This document shows positions 1 through 8,312 of a stretch of 64,000 nt of DNA, piece after piece. Made by a program: the position numbers and the translations under genes. The DNA is from CAYMYN01 sp964394665. Its GTDB lineage: Bacteria; Planctomycetota; UBA1135; GCA-002686595. The notes under the pieces were generated by a model. That model ran no database searches, was not told the origin of the DNA, and saw only the letters and a list, made by a program, of their open reading frames with translations. The DNA is taken from assembly GCA_964394665.1 (NCBI GenBank), contig CAYMYN010000013.1, positions 47,921 through 111,920 of the forward strand, given 5' to 3'. Within the stretch, counting starts at the first letter, position 1; every line of letters starts with the position of its first letter.

Positions 1-1768
1 GATTCTCGAAGATGTCGGCGAAGTACTCGTCGACGTCGATCGGTCGGCCGGGTCGATGCTTCGATTCGTACCAGCGCCGCACGCCGAGCGATCCGTCGGG
101 GTCGATCTTCCACGTCAGCGCGATCCAGAACTCGGCTTCCTCCCAGACCTCGCCCGGGTTCGAGCCCAGAGTCTGCGCGTCCCGTTCACCCCGCCGACGA
201 CGCCACTCGCGCGCGACCGGTTGGCGGAAGCCGATCCAGGTGCCCGCGTGGGTCTCCTGGCTCATCAAGTCGTGGCGCTCGGACGCGTGCCCCATCGGCA
301 ACACGTAGTCCGCCCACTGCGCGGTCTCGCTCCAGGTCGGCGTGAGCGCGACGTGGCAACCGATCCGCTCCTCGTCCTCCAGCATCTCGATCCACGAACA
401 GCCGTCCGGGTTGGTCCAGACCGGGTTGTAGACGCGCGTGAAGTAGACGTCGATGCGGCTGTTCTGCTCGCGCAGGAGGTGCGGGAGCAAGAAGCTCATC
501 TCGTAGTGCGCGAGCGGCCACTCCTTGGGCCAGTGCCGTTCGTTCCAACCCTGGACCGGGGGCGGCATCTCGCTGGGGTGGGGCGCGAACTTGTCCCACG
601 AGTTCGGGTTCACTCCGCCCGGCGTGCCGATGCTCCCGCTCAGCGCGTGCAGCAACATCAGGGCGCGCGCCACCTGCCAGCCACCGAGGTTGCCGCTGGC
701 GGCGTTGCGCCACAGGTGGCTCGCGAAGCAGCTACCGGCGGCAGCGATCTCGTCCGCCAGGCGCGGCACGCTGTCGGCGGGGATGCGGCACTCCTGCGCC
801 ACGAACTCGGGCGTGAACTCGGCGTAGAGCTCGCGCAGGAGCTCGAGGAAACGCTCGAAGCCACCGTCTCCGCCCGGATCGTGCGCGGCCAGGAAGCCGC
901 GCCAGTCGACCCAGCGACGCACGAACTCGCGGTCGATGCGCTCGCTCACGAGCAGCTCGCGCGCGACCCCCAGCAGCAGGGCCGCCTCGGTCCCCGGCCA
1001 GGTCGCGATCCAGTGGTCGGCGTGCGCGGCGGTGTTCGAGAGCCGCGTATCGACGACGGCCAGGCGCGCGCCGCGTTCCTTGGCCCCCATGATGCGCTGG
1101 GCGTGGGGGTTGAAGTAGTGCCCCGTCTCGAGGTGCGCCGAGAGCAGCAGCATGAACTTCGTCTGCGAGTAGTCCGGCGAGGGGCGATCGGCGCCGCACC
1201 AGAGCTGGTAGCCCAAACGCGCCGAGGCGCTGCACACGTTCGTGTGGCTGTTGTGGCCGTCGACGCCCCAGGCTTCGAGCAGGCGCAGCGCGAAGTGGTC
1301 CTCCCCGGGGCGGCCGACGTGGTAGACGACTTCCTCGCGGCGCTGCTCGCGCAGGGCGCGCGCGATGCGTCCGCCGATGTCGGCCAGCGCGTCCTCCCAG
1401 CTCACCGGCTCGAAGCGCCCCGAGCCGCGGCGCCCCACGCGCTTGAGCGGGGTCAGGATGCGCTCGGGGTCCTGGACCTGGTTGATCGTCGCCGGTCCCT
1501 TGGCGCAGGTCCGCCCGCGGCTGCCGGGGTGGGCCGGGTTGCCCTCGAAGCGATCGATGCGCCCGCTGTCCCGCTCCACGTAGGCGAGCAGGCCGCAGGC
1601 CGACTCGCAGTTGAAGCAGATGGTCGGGATGAGGGAGTAATGCTTCTCGATCCGCTTGGGCCAGGCGGCGCCGTCGAGCTCGGTCCAGTCGTCCCAGCGC
1701 TCCGGCGGCGGGGCGACGGCGAGGTCCCAGGGCGAGCTGCGGTACGGGGTGGGCTTGGAGTCGTTCAT
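1..1768 (-). CDS. Molybdopterin oxidoreductase catalytic subunit (CISM family), 3' end outside window
   Basis: Catalytic subunit of the DMSO-reductase/complex-iron-sulfur-molybdoenzyme type. ATG at 1768; about 589 residues are visible and the frame runs off the window edge. An N-terminal 4Fe-4S site is read directly: CFNCESAC (C51, C54, C58) and GRTCAKG (C88). The segment HTNVCSAS places a cysteine (C179) where Psr/Phs/Nap-type enzymes carry the Mo ligand, so Mo-Cys coordination is inferred. The start is 21 nt behind the stop of the fused FeS/NrfD gene, so the two form one operon and probably one membrane-bound quinone-linked oxidoreductase. No twin-arginine motif precedes the cluster, so location is uncertain. 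The substrate (polysulfide, thiosulfate, tetrathionate, arsenic oxyanion) cannot be read from the sequence. Confidence 0.9.
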   Translation of the reverse strand, partial: MNDSKPTPYRSSPWDLAVAPPPERWDDWTELDGAAWPKRIEKHYSLIPTICFNCESACGLLAYVERDSGRIDRFEGNPAHPGSRGRTCAKGPATINQVQDPERILTPLKRVGRRGSGRFEPVSWEDALADIGGRIARALREQRREEVVYHVGRPGEDHFALRLLEAWGVDGHNSHTNVCSASARLGYQLWCGADRPSPDYSQTKFMLLLSAHLETGHYFNPHAQRIMGAKERGARLAVVDTRLSNTAAHADHWIATWPGTEAALLLGVARELLVSERIDREFVRRWVDWRGFLAAHDPGGDGGFERFLELLRELYAEFTPEFVAQECRIPADSVPRLADEIAAAGSCFASHLWRNAASGNLGGWQVARALMLLHALSGSIGTPGGVNPNSWDKFAPHPSEMPPPVQGWNERHWPKEWPLAHYEMSFLLPHLLREQNSRIDVYFTRVYNPVWTNPDGCSWIEMLEDEERIGCHVALTPTWSETAQWADYVLPMGHASERHDLMSQETHAGTWIGFRQPVAREWRRRRGERDAQTLGSNPGEVWEEAEFWIALTWKIDPDGSLGVRRWYESKHRPGRPIDVDEYFADIFEN

Positions 1769-1789
1769 CGCTTCGAGGTCCCGCGCCGT

Positions 1790-3325
1790 TCAGGAGTTCG
1801 CCATCGCTTGGCCCGCGCGCACGAGGACGTCCTCCTCCGCGTGCAACCCGAGCAGGGAGAGCGCGCCGGCCGCGGCCCACAGGGCCGGGACGTCGGGGGT
1901 GAGCAGCACCAGGGGCAGCGCGACCCCCACGAACACGCCCAGCCACCAGTGCCGCGCGGCGAAGGGGCCCACGCCGACCAGATCCATCACGCGGCTGTAC
2001 TCGTCCTCGCGACCCCGGGGCGCGAGGCGTCGCTCGTAGGCGATGAACAACACGTGGGCGAGCAGCGCGGCCACGAGCACGCCGCGCAGCGCCGCGCCCG
2101 CTCCCGCGCCCAGATCGAGGCCCGGGCCCAGGAGCAGCAACAGGCCCGCGCCGGCGACGAGCGCTTGGACGATGAGGTGCAGCCACAGCCCGCGGCGCAT
2201 CCACAGGACGCGGGCCTTCGCCTGGCCGAACAGCCAGCCCGTGTAGCAGGCCGACAGCGCCGCCAGCGCCGCCGTCGGGAGCGCCAACAGGGTGCCCAAG
2301 ACCCGGCCGGGCACGGCGTCGAGCACCCCCAGCAGGAACCACAGCCCGAGCAGGGCGCCGTAGCCCATCAGCGCGAAGGTGCCGCGCGTCAGCCAGGAGT
2401 TCCAGTTGGGCCGCGTCAGGATGAAGTAGAAGCGCTCCGGACGCTTGAGGTCCGCCACCAACAACGCGCTGGTCAGCGTCAGGAACAGCAGGCCCAGACT
2501 CGACACGGTGAGCATGGAGGCGCGCGTCACTTCCTCCGCCGCGCGCCAGGGCGGCAACAGCGCCAAGCCCGCGAGGAAGGCCCCCGCGGCGAGCGACTTG
2601 GTGAAGAGGTAGTGGGTGATCTTCGAGCCCCAGGGCGCCGGGTGGTCGACGTCGTAGCTGACGCGCGCCTTGGCGCGCTCGTCCAGGGCGCGGAAGTGCT
2701 CGACCGTGGGGTCGAGCGAAGGGTGCGGACGCGACCACAGGTAGCCGCCCGCGGCGGTGGTCGACTTGGGGTCGAGCACCGCGCTGCCCGCGCCCTTGTA
2801 GAGCACGTTGGGCCGCGTCCCGGCTTCGGGCTTGCGCGCGCTCAAGCCCCCTAGATCACGCAAGCGCGACACGGGGCTCTCCGGATCGTCGAAGTCGCCC
2901 GGGATGATGGCTTCCGTCGGACAGACGATGGCGCAGGCCGGCGCGAGGCCCTGCTCGGCGCGGTGGGCGCAGAAGTGGCACTTCTCCGCCGTGCCCTTCG
3001 ACGGGCTGATGTAGATCGCGTCGTAGGGGCAACCCTGCATGCAGGCCTTGCAGCCGATGCACGACCGCGGATCGACGTCGACGATGCCGGTGCCATGCTT
3101 GGAGAGCGCCCCGGTCGGGCAGATCGTCACGCAGGGCGCCGCCGAGCACTGGTTGCAGCGCAGGACGGCGAAGGAGCGCTTGACCGTCGGGAACTCGCCC
3201 TCCTCGACGTACTTGACGAACGTCCGGAAGCTGCCGAGGGGCACGTCGTTCTCCGCCTTGCAGGCGATCGTGCACGCGTGGCAGCCGATGCACCGAGACT
3301 GATCGAGGACGAATCCGAGCTGCAA
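1790..3325 (-). CDS. Fused 4Fe-4S ferredoxin / NrfD-type membrane subunit
   Basis: Electron-transfer and membrane subunit of the molybdoenzyme encoded next. The N-terminal ~200 residues carry four cysteine clusters: CIGCHACTIAC, CNQCSAAPCVTIC, CIGCKACMQGC and CHFC with a later CAIVC. These are the 16 ligands of a DmsB/PsrB-like four-cluster protein. The C-terminal ~290 residues are hydrophobic with about eight membrane segments, as in NrfD/PsrC quinone-interacting subunits. The two are usually separate genes; here they are one 511-aa chain. I chose the TTG at 3325 because GGAG lies 10 nt upstream and the protein then begins MQLGFVLDQSRCIGC, typical of this family; a longer frame to 3466 adds a low-complexity Arg-rich stretch. 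Clearly paired with the downstream gene. Confidence 0.88.
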   Translation of the reverse strand: MQLGFVLDQSRCIGCHACTIACKAENDVPLGSFRTFVKYVEEGEFPTVKRSFAVLRCNQCSAAPCVTICPTGALSKHGTGIVDVDPRSCIGCKACMQGCPYDAIYISPSKGTAEKCHFCAHRAEQGLAPACAIVCPTEAIIPGDFDDPESPVSRLRDLGGLSARKPEAGTRPNVLYKGAGSAVLDPKSTTAAGGYLWSRPHPSLDPTVEHFRALDERAKARVSYDVDHPAPWGSKITHYLFTKSLAAGAFLAGLALLPPWRAAEEVTRASMLTVSSLGLLFLTLTSALLVADLKRPERFYFILTRPNWNSWLTRGTFALMGYGALLGLWFLLGVLDAVPGRVLGTLLALPTAALAALSACYTGWLFGQAKARVLWMRRGLWLHLIVQALVAGAGLLLLLGPGLDLGAGAGAALRGVLVAALLAHVLFIAYERRLAPRGREDEYSRVMDLVGVGPFAARHWWLGVFVGVALPLVLLTPDVPALWAAAGALSLLGLHAEEDVLVRAGQAMANS

Positions 3326-3484
3326 GGGGGGCGTTCTCCGGGCCTGGGTCGCGGGGGCGAGGATCCTACACGGCCGGGCACGACCCCGGTACCGCCCAGC
3401 GAGCTCCGCGACCGACCGAGCGCGGCTCCGCGGGCAGCCGAAGCCCCCGTGGGCGGCGGGTCGCACCCCGAAAAGTCTTCCGGG

Positions 3485-3562
3485 CGCTAGCAGCCCGGTG
3501 AAGAACTCCCTACTGCGGCGGCGCGTGCCGCGCGACGGGACTTTTTCGACGGGCTGCTAGCG
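3485..3562. repeat. Imperfect palindromic element with 13-bp perfect ends in a 343-bp divergent spacer
   Basis: The spacer 3326-3668 between the minus-strand redox operon and the plus-strand SPFH gene holds no gene. Inside it CGCTAGCAGCCCG (3485-3497) recurs as its exact reverse complement at 3550-3562. The similarity continues inward (GTGAAGAACTCCC against TCGAAAAAGTCCC on the other arm), so the whole 78 nt can fold back. It resembles a short REP/MITE-like element rather than a simple terminator. Only one copy was found in this window. Confidence 0.6.
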
Positions 3563-3668
3563 GACCTCGGGACGCGCCCCGCCGCTGGCCGATGTTCGCC
3601 CGAGCCCTGGGGCCGATCCCGGGAGCCGCGCGCGGCTCCGCATCCCCACACCCCCGAAGAGAACCGCC

Positions 3669-4790
3669 ATGAGCTTGTTGAACTGGTTGCGCCGCGGCGT
3701 CGGCGAGATGATGGTCGCCCGCCCCGACGACGCGAAGGCCGAAGTCGTCTGGAAGCACCCCGACCCCACCATCCCGCTCAAGTCCCAGCTCACCGTCGAT
3801 GCGGACGAGATGGCGATCTTCTTCCGGGACGGCAAGGTGGTCAGCGCGCTGCGCTCCGGCCGGCACACCCTCGACAGCTCGAACCTGCCCTTCCTGTCGA
3901 ACCTCGTCGACAGCTTCACGGGCGGCAACGTGTTCGTGGCGGAGGTCTTCTTCGTCAACACGCGCGAGCACACCGGGGTGCGCTTCGGCGGCCGCATCGG
4001 CCACATGGAGGACCCCAAGACCGGCGTACCGGTCGAGCTCCAGGTCCACGGCCAGTTCTCCTTCCGCGTCACCGACGCCGAGATCCTGATCACGGGCTTG
4101 GTCGGAATGGGGCGGGCCGAGGCGCACCAGGTGCGCTCGTGGCTCAAGGAACAGGTCCTGAAAGTCATCCGCGACCGCATCGGCGAGCTGCTGGTCAAGC
4201 GTAAGTGGCCGCTGCTCGAGGTCACCTCGGGGGCCTTCACCGAGGAGATCGAGGAGGACGTCCTGGCCGGCATCGCCCGCCACGTCGAGGGCTATGGCCT
4301 GCGCGTGGCGCGCCTGGGGAACTTCCACGTGGGCATCGACGAGGCCGACGCGACGAACCTCAAGCGCCTCTACACCGACAAGGCCTACCTGCGCACGGTG
4401 GGCGGCATCGAGAACTACCAGCGCTTCGCGGCCGGCCGCGCGATGATGGGCGCCGGAGAGGGCATGGCCCGCGGAGGCGGCGGCGGCAACGGCGGCGGCG
4501 ACGCCAGCGGCCTGCTGGGCGGCGCGGGCCTGGGCGTCGGCTTCGGCCTGGCGCAGATGCTCGTGCGCGATCACCGCGGCGGCCAGGCCATGGCCGTAGC
4601 CGCGCCGGGCGTCGTCTGTGGGGCCTGCCACGAGACCGTCGCGCCGGGCAAGTTCTGCAACCACTGCGGCAAGGAGCTGCGCAGCGAATCCGGCGGCGCC
4701 ACCTTGCTCGAGAGCGCCTGCCGCAAGTGCAACGCGCCGCTGACCCCGGACGCTTCGTTCTGCGGTCAGTGCGGCACGCCTCGCACCTGA
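3669..4790 (+). CDS. SPFH-domain protein with C-terminal double zinc ribbon (YdjI/virion-core-like)
   Basis: 373 aa, no signal peptide. Residues ~20-250 match the SPFH/band-7 family of the YdjI type, with the characteristic opening VWKHPDPTIPLKSQLTV. A glycine-rich stretch (about 255-285) follows, then two zinc-ribbon knuckles: CGAC with CNHC, and CRKC with CGQC. Family members are membrane-associated scaffolds often linked to stress responses or phage-shock functions; a specific role cannot be read here. ATG at 3669 is preceded by GAAGAG. It stands alone on the plus strand, divergent from the redox operon, and a GC-rich hairpin follows the stop. Confidence 0.85.
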   Translation: MSLLNWLRRGVGEMMVARPDDAKAEVVWKHPDPTIPLKSQLTVDADEMAIFFRDGKVVSALRSGRHTLDSSNLPFLSNLVDSFTGGNVFVAEVFFVNTREHTGVRFGGRIGHMEDPKTGVPVELQVHGQFSFRVTDAEILITGLVGMGRAEAHQVRSWLKEQVLKVIRDRIGELLVKRKWPLLEVTSGAFTEEIEEDVLAGIARHVEGYGLRVARLGNFHVGIDEADATNLKRLYTDKAYLRTVGGIENYQRFAAGRAMMGAGEGMARGGGGGNGGGDASGLLGGAGLGVGFGLAQMLVRDHRGGQAMAVAAPGVVCGACHETVAPGKFCNHCGKELRSESGGATLLESACRKCNAPLTPDASFCGQCGTPRT

Positions 4791-4801
4791 ATCGGAGCCC
4801 A

Positions 4802-4839
4802 CGCGGGGCGGGCGGGAAGCTTTTTCCGCCTGCCCCGCG
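4802..4839 (+). terminator. GC-rich hairpin after the SPFH gene
   Basis: CGCGGGGCGGGCGG (4802-4815) pairs with CCGCCTGCCCCGCG (4826-4839), 14 pairs with one G-U. The loop contains the T-run and no T-tract follows the stem, so this is a transcription-stop candidate of non-canonical form. It starts 11 nt after the stop codon. Confidence 0.5.
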
Positions 4840-4985
4840 CGTCCCGCTCCGGCTCACCCGGAACGGTGGCGGCGGCCCCCCAGCTTCGCCCAGAAAGGCT
4901 GAATGTCCCCCTTCGGGACTGTCGATCCGAGAGCGCTCGCGTCGGCGCTCCGGCGCCATCCGACCCCCCATCTGGAGTTCTCCGA

Positions 4986-6353
4986 GTGAAGACCCGAGTC
5001 CTCGTCCTGCACCCCGACTCCGACGCACTCCAATCCCTCACGCGCCTGCTCGAGCGAGACGGCTTCGAGGTCGAGGGCGCCCTTGCCCCGCCCTCCGCGG
5101 AACACCTGGCGACGCGTGCCTTCGATGCGTTCCTGGTCTCGGAGCGTGCCGCCGGGAGACCGGGAGAGAGCTGGCGCGGGTTGGTGGGAGCCTGCCCCGG
5201 CGCAGCCCTGCTCCTGACAGTACCGGCGGCGGATCTCGGCCCGGCGTCGGAGGCTCTGGACGCACGGGTCGACGACCTGCTCGGCGAGCCCCTCGATCAC
5301 GCGCGCCTGCGGCTCGGATTGCGCAACGCCCTCGAGCGTCGGCGCCTCGTGCGCCAGGTGTCCGCCCTGGCGGGTGAGCTCGGCGCGCCCGCGGGCCTCG
5401 CGAGCCTCGCCGCGCGTTCCACCGCCATGTCCCGGACGCTGGGCGAACTGCGAGCCGCCGCCGCCTCCAGCGGACCGTTGCTCCTCCACGGCGCGGTGGG
5501 CGGCGAACAGGAGCGCGTGGCGCGCGCCGTGCACTTCGAGGGGCCGCGCGCCGCGCAGCCCTTCGAGAGCATCGACTGCGCGACCGCGGGCGGCTCCGTC
5601 GAGGCGACGATCACGAGCTCCGGAGTCATCCGGCGGCTCGCGGGTGGCAGCCTACACCTCGCGAGCGCCGAGCGCCTCGGCGCCGCGGAACTCGAACGCC
5701 TTCTCGGCGCGCTGACCGCCCAGAACGTACGTCCGATCTTCTCGACGCAGATCGGCGCCACGCCCACGCCGATGTCGTTGGCCGCGCTGCTCGGCGCGCG
5801 GCCGGGCCTGGTCGCGATCCAACTGCCCGCGCTGGCCGAACGCGCGGGCGACGTTCCGGCCCTGGCCTGGTCGATCCTGCGCGCCCTCGGTCGGCGCCAC
5901 GGGCGCGTGCTCGTCGGCCTGACCGACGAAGCCCTGCGCGTCCTCGAGTCCTACGGCTGGCCGGGGGACGTGCGCGAGCTCGAGGGCGTGCTCGAACGCG
6001 CCTTGCTCGTCGAGAGCGGCGTGCAGCTCAGCGCCGCGAGCCTCCTGGACCTCGTGCCCGGCGCCGGCCCGCGAGCCCTGGGCGAGGGCTCGAGCCTCGG
6101 AACGGGCCTGAACGGGGCCGGCGGCGTCGCGAGCTCGGATGCGCAGGGGGCCGCCCTGGCCAACGGCGCCGTCGGACCGATCCTGCCCCAGGGCACGGTG
6201 CTGCCATTCCAGGAACTCGAGCGCCGCATCCTGCTGCACGCCCTGCGCACGACCGGTTGGAACGTGCAGGAGGCCGCGCGGCGCCTGAAGCTCGGCCGCG
6301 CGACCATCTACCGCAAGATCGATCGGTACGGCTTGAAGCGCGAAGCGGGCTGA
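4986..6353 (+). CDS. NtrC-like response regulator with degenerate receiver and AAA+ domains; intact Fis-type HTH
   Basis: 455 aa from the GTG at 4986 (GGAG 8 nt upstream). Residues 1-118 have receiver-domain shape, but the phosphorylatable Asp position is Ser52 in FDAFLVSE. Residues ~140-360 align with a sigma-54 activator AAA+ domain yet lack its working parts. The Walker A slot reads GAVGGEQE (no Lys), the Walker B slot reads GGSLHLAS (no Asp-Glu), and the GAFTGA loop is deleted. The later motifs RAGDVPALA and WPGDVREL survive. Residues ~408-455 form a convincing Fis-type helix-turn-helix (WNVQEAARRLKLGRATIYRK). It should therefore bind DNA without ATPase or sigma-54 contact, as repressor or architectural factor (inference). 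It is convergent with the next gene, leaving 11 nt between stops. Confidence 0.85.
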   Translation: MKTRVLVLHPDSDALQSLTRLLERDGFEVEGALAPPSAEHLATRAFDAFLVSERAAGRPGESWRGLVGACPGAALLLTVPAADLGPASEALDARVDDLLGEPLDHARLRLGLRNALERRRLVRQVSALAGELGAPAGLASLAARSTAMSRTLGELRAAAASSGPLLLHGAVGGEQERVARAVHFEGPRAAQPFESIDCATAGGSVEATITSSGVIRRLAGGSLHLASAERLGAAELERLLGALTAQNVRPIFSTQIGATPTPMSLAALLGARPGLVAIQLPALAERAGDVPALAWSILRALGRRHGRVLVGLTDEALRVLESYGWPGDVRELEGVLERALLVESGVQLSAASLLDLVPGAGPRALGEGSSLGTGLNGAGGVASSDAQGAALANGAVGPILPQGTVLPFQELERRILLHALRTTGWNVQEAARRLKLGRATIYRKIDRYGLKREAG

Positions 6354-6364
6354 CCTGTCGGACG

Positions 6365-7447
6365 TTACGCCCCGAAGGTCACCTCGAGGCCGTTCGAGAG
6401 GTTGAAGCCGCTGCCGCAGGGCGAGCCGACGGGGTCGCGATACCAGATCTGGAAACGCCGAACCTGGCCGGCGCTCCAGCCGCCGCTGGCCCCCAGGCCC
6501 GGCCCCCAGCTCGCCGCGCCCAGCGCGTTCGGCAGGCGCACGCCGAGGCGCGCCAGCGCGCCCCCGGCGCAGCGCAATCCGTCTCCGAAGATCGCTCCGG
6601 CGCCGCCGGCCACCGCGTTGTTGCCCGCGAACAACAACCCGGGTTGACCGGGAAGGAGCTGCGCCGCGTGGAGGACCATGTCGTCCAGGGCCACGCTGGG
6701 CGTGCCGGTGGCGCTCAGCTTGCCGCCGACGCCGCTCGAGTTCGCGCACCCCTCGCCCGCGGCGGCGCCGTTCCCGCACGGGCAGAGCGTGCCGCTGCCG
6801 TCCCCCGAGCAGAAACTCAGGAACGGTGAGTTGTTCGAGCGCTGCACGAGCTGGAATCCGATCACCTGGCCGCTGCTCCCGTTGAGGGTGCTCTTGGCTT
6901 CGATCACGAGCGAGCCGCCGACGACGGCGACCTGGTGCAGAGCGTAGGTCGTGCCGAGCACGTGCGGCGATCCGCTCCACGCGCCGCCCACGGTCTGCGT
7001 CGAAGCGGGCACGCCGGGCAGGCTCACATCGGTCTGCGAGCCGTTCCCCGCATTGTCCCAGGCGTAGGTGTAGACGTCGTAGTCGCCGTCCGCCAGGCCG
7101 CTGAAGGTCCACAGGGCGGGCGTCTGGAGCACGGCGTCGAGCGCTTGACCGTCCGAGGTGAACGCGTCGTCGTCGCCGGTCAGGCCGCCGAAGGGGTAGG
7201 TGTACGACGAAGTCTGGTCGGTCACGACGGTCACGTTGGTCGCCGCGCCCGTGAGGTCGACCAAGGCCAGGGGCGTCAGCGACGGCGGCACTGCGTTCCA
7301 GATCCCAGTCTGGCCCGCGCCCGCGCCGTACCCCGCGGAGGGCACCGGCCACAGGATCAGGTTGGGGCCGACGTCGAGGTTGAAATCCTGCGCGGGGGCG
7401 AGGGCGCAGAGCAACAGGCTGGCGGGGAGCGCGGGGATGAACTTCAT
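6365..7447 (-). CDS. Secreted protein with planctomycete-type FGDGLRC/WYRD C-terminal module
   Basis: 360 aa from the ATG at 7447, which begins a clear signal peptide (MKFIPALPASLLLCALAPAQ). A frame extending to 7504 adds a non-signal-like leader and was rejected. The N-terminal ~200 residues are an uncharacterised beta-rich region. The C-terminal ~150 residues hold CPCGN, GC-x-NS, IFGDGLRCAGG, FQIWYRD and FNLSNGLEV, shared with the proteins at 11913-13724 and 48219-49526. The module is cysteine-containing and always terminal, suggesting an anchoring, sorting or assembly role (inference). No enzymatic motif seen. Confidence 0.75.
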   Translation of the reverse strand: MKFIPALPASLLLCALAPAQDFNLDVGPNLILWPVPSAGYGAGAGQTGIWNAVPPSLTPLALVDLTGAATNVTVVTDQTSSYTYPFGGLTGDDDAFTSDGQALDAVLQTPALWTFSGLADGDYDVYTYAWDNAGNGSQTDVSLPGVPASTQTVGGAWSGSPHVLGTTYALHQVAVVGGSLVIEAKSTLNGSSGQVIGFQLVQRSNNSPFLSFCSGDGSGTLCPCGNGAAAGEGCANSSGVGGKLSATGTPSVALDDMVLHAAQLLPGQPGLLFAGNNAVAGGAGAIFGDGLRCAGGALARLGVRLPNALGAASWGPGLGASGGWSAGQVRRFQIWYRDPVGSPCGSGFNLSNGLEVTFGA

Positions 7448-7568
7448 CGGGTGGAAGCCGGTGCTGGACGCCGGATCGGGTGGGGTCGGAACTCGACCGA
7501 GCATACCTCGTCCGGGCCGGGTCCGCCGGGAGCCCGGGCCCCGTGGCGCCCCGTACGTAGCTCGTACC

Positions 7569-8189
7569 TCAGCCCCGGCGCTCGAGCTCGGTGGCCAGGG
7601 TCATCAGGGCGCGGTGCAGCAGGGCGCGGGCAGCGGTCTCGGTCCGGCCCATCTCCTCGGCGATGCGCTTGTGCGGCAACCCGACCATCTTGGCCAGCAG
7701 GATCACCTCGCGGTGGTCGTCGGAGAGCCGGTCGAAGGCGCGCTGGAGCTGCTCGACCTCCTCCCTGGCGACGGCCTCGGCGCTGGGTGTGTGCAAGCTC
7801 CGGGAGAGAGCACCCGCGGCTTCGCCGTTCGCGCCCTCGGTCTCGACGTCGAGATGCACCTCGCGCGCCACGTCGCGTTTCTGCGCGGCGTAGTACGCCT
7901 GCCGGTTCATCACCTTGCGCAGGGCCTCGCGGTAGAGCCAGTTGCGGAACTCGGCCTCGCCGCCGTATCGGAACCGCCCGAGGTGCTCGAGGACCTCCCG
8001 GCAGACGGACTGCGCGAGGTCCGAGGCCGATTCCCGCGCGCGCAGTCGCGGCCCCATGCGCAAGCGCAGGAAGGCCCGCAGGTCGGGCAGATGACGCTCG
8101 AGGAGCGCTTCGAAGGCCCGTTCGTCCCCTTGGGATGCGGCGCGCACGAGCTCGCCTTCGTTCTCCGGACCTTGCACGTCGCGCTCCAT
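7569..8189 (-). CDS. ECF-type RNA polymerase sigma factor
   Basis: 206 aa. Region 2 (about residues 25-95) contains DLAQSVCREVLEHL and FRNWLYREALRKVMN; region 4 (about 140-200) contains FDRLSDDHREVILLAKMVGLPHKRIAEEMG, the -35-binding helix-turn-helix. No anti-sigma gene is adjacent. Instead it lies 123 nt downstream of a Ser/Thr kinase gene on the same strand, a pairing often seen in planctomycetes and taken here to mean that the kinase may control sigma activity (inference). ATG at 8189 was kept; no strong ribosome-binding site is visible. Confidence 0.9.
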   Translation of the reverse strand: MERDVQGPENEGELVRAASQGDERAFEALLERHLPDLRAFLRLRMGPRLRARESASDLAQSVCREVLEHLGRFRYGGEAEFRNWLYREALRKVMNRQAYYAAQKRDVAREVHLDVETEGANGEAAGALSRSLHTPSAEAVAREEVEQLQRAFDRLSDDHREVILLAKMVGLPHKRIAEEMGRTETAARALLHRALMTLATELERRG

Positions 8190-8312
8190 CGCCCAAGGTT
8201 CGAGCCGGCCGGGTCTGCCCTACGCCAGCGAGCGGAGCGCCTCCCGGAGCTCCTTGCGAACCGGGTTCCACCCTACCGGCAGGCCGGGGGACCCGCAACG
8301 CGCGGGGCACCG

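Noticed and set aside
56..2854. Very long plus-strand frame opposite the molybdoenzyme and FeS/NrfD genes
   Set aside because: Arg/Ala/Gln-rich low-information product; the minus strand encodes clear cysteine clusters and membrane segments. It is a by-product of high third-position GC.
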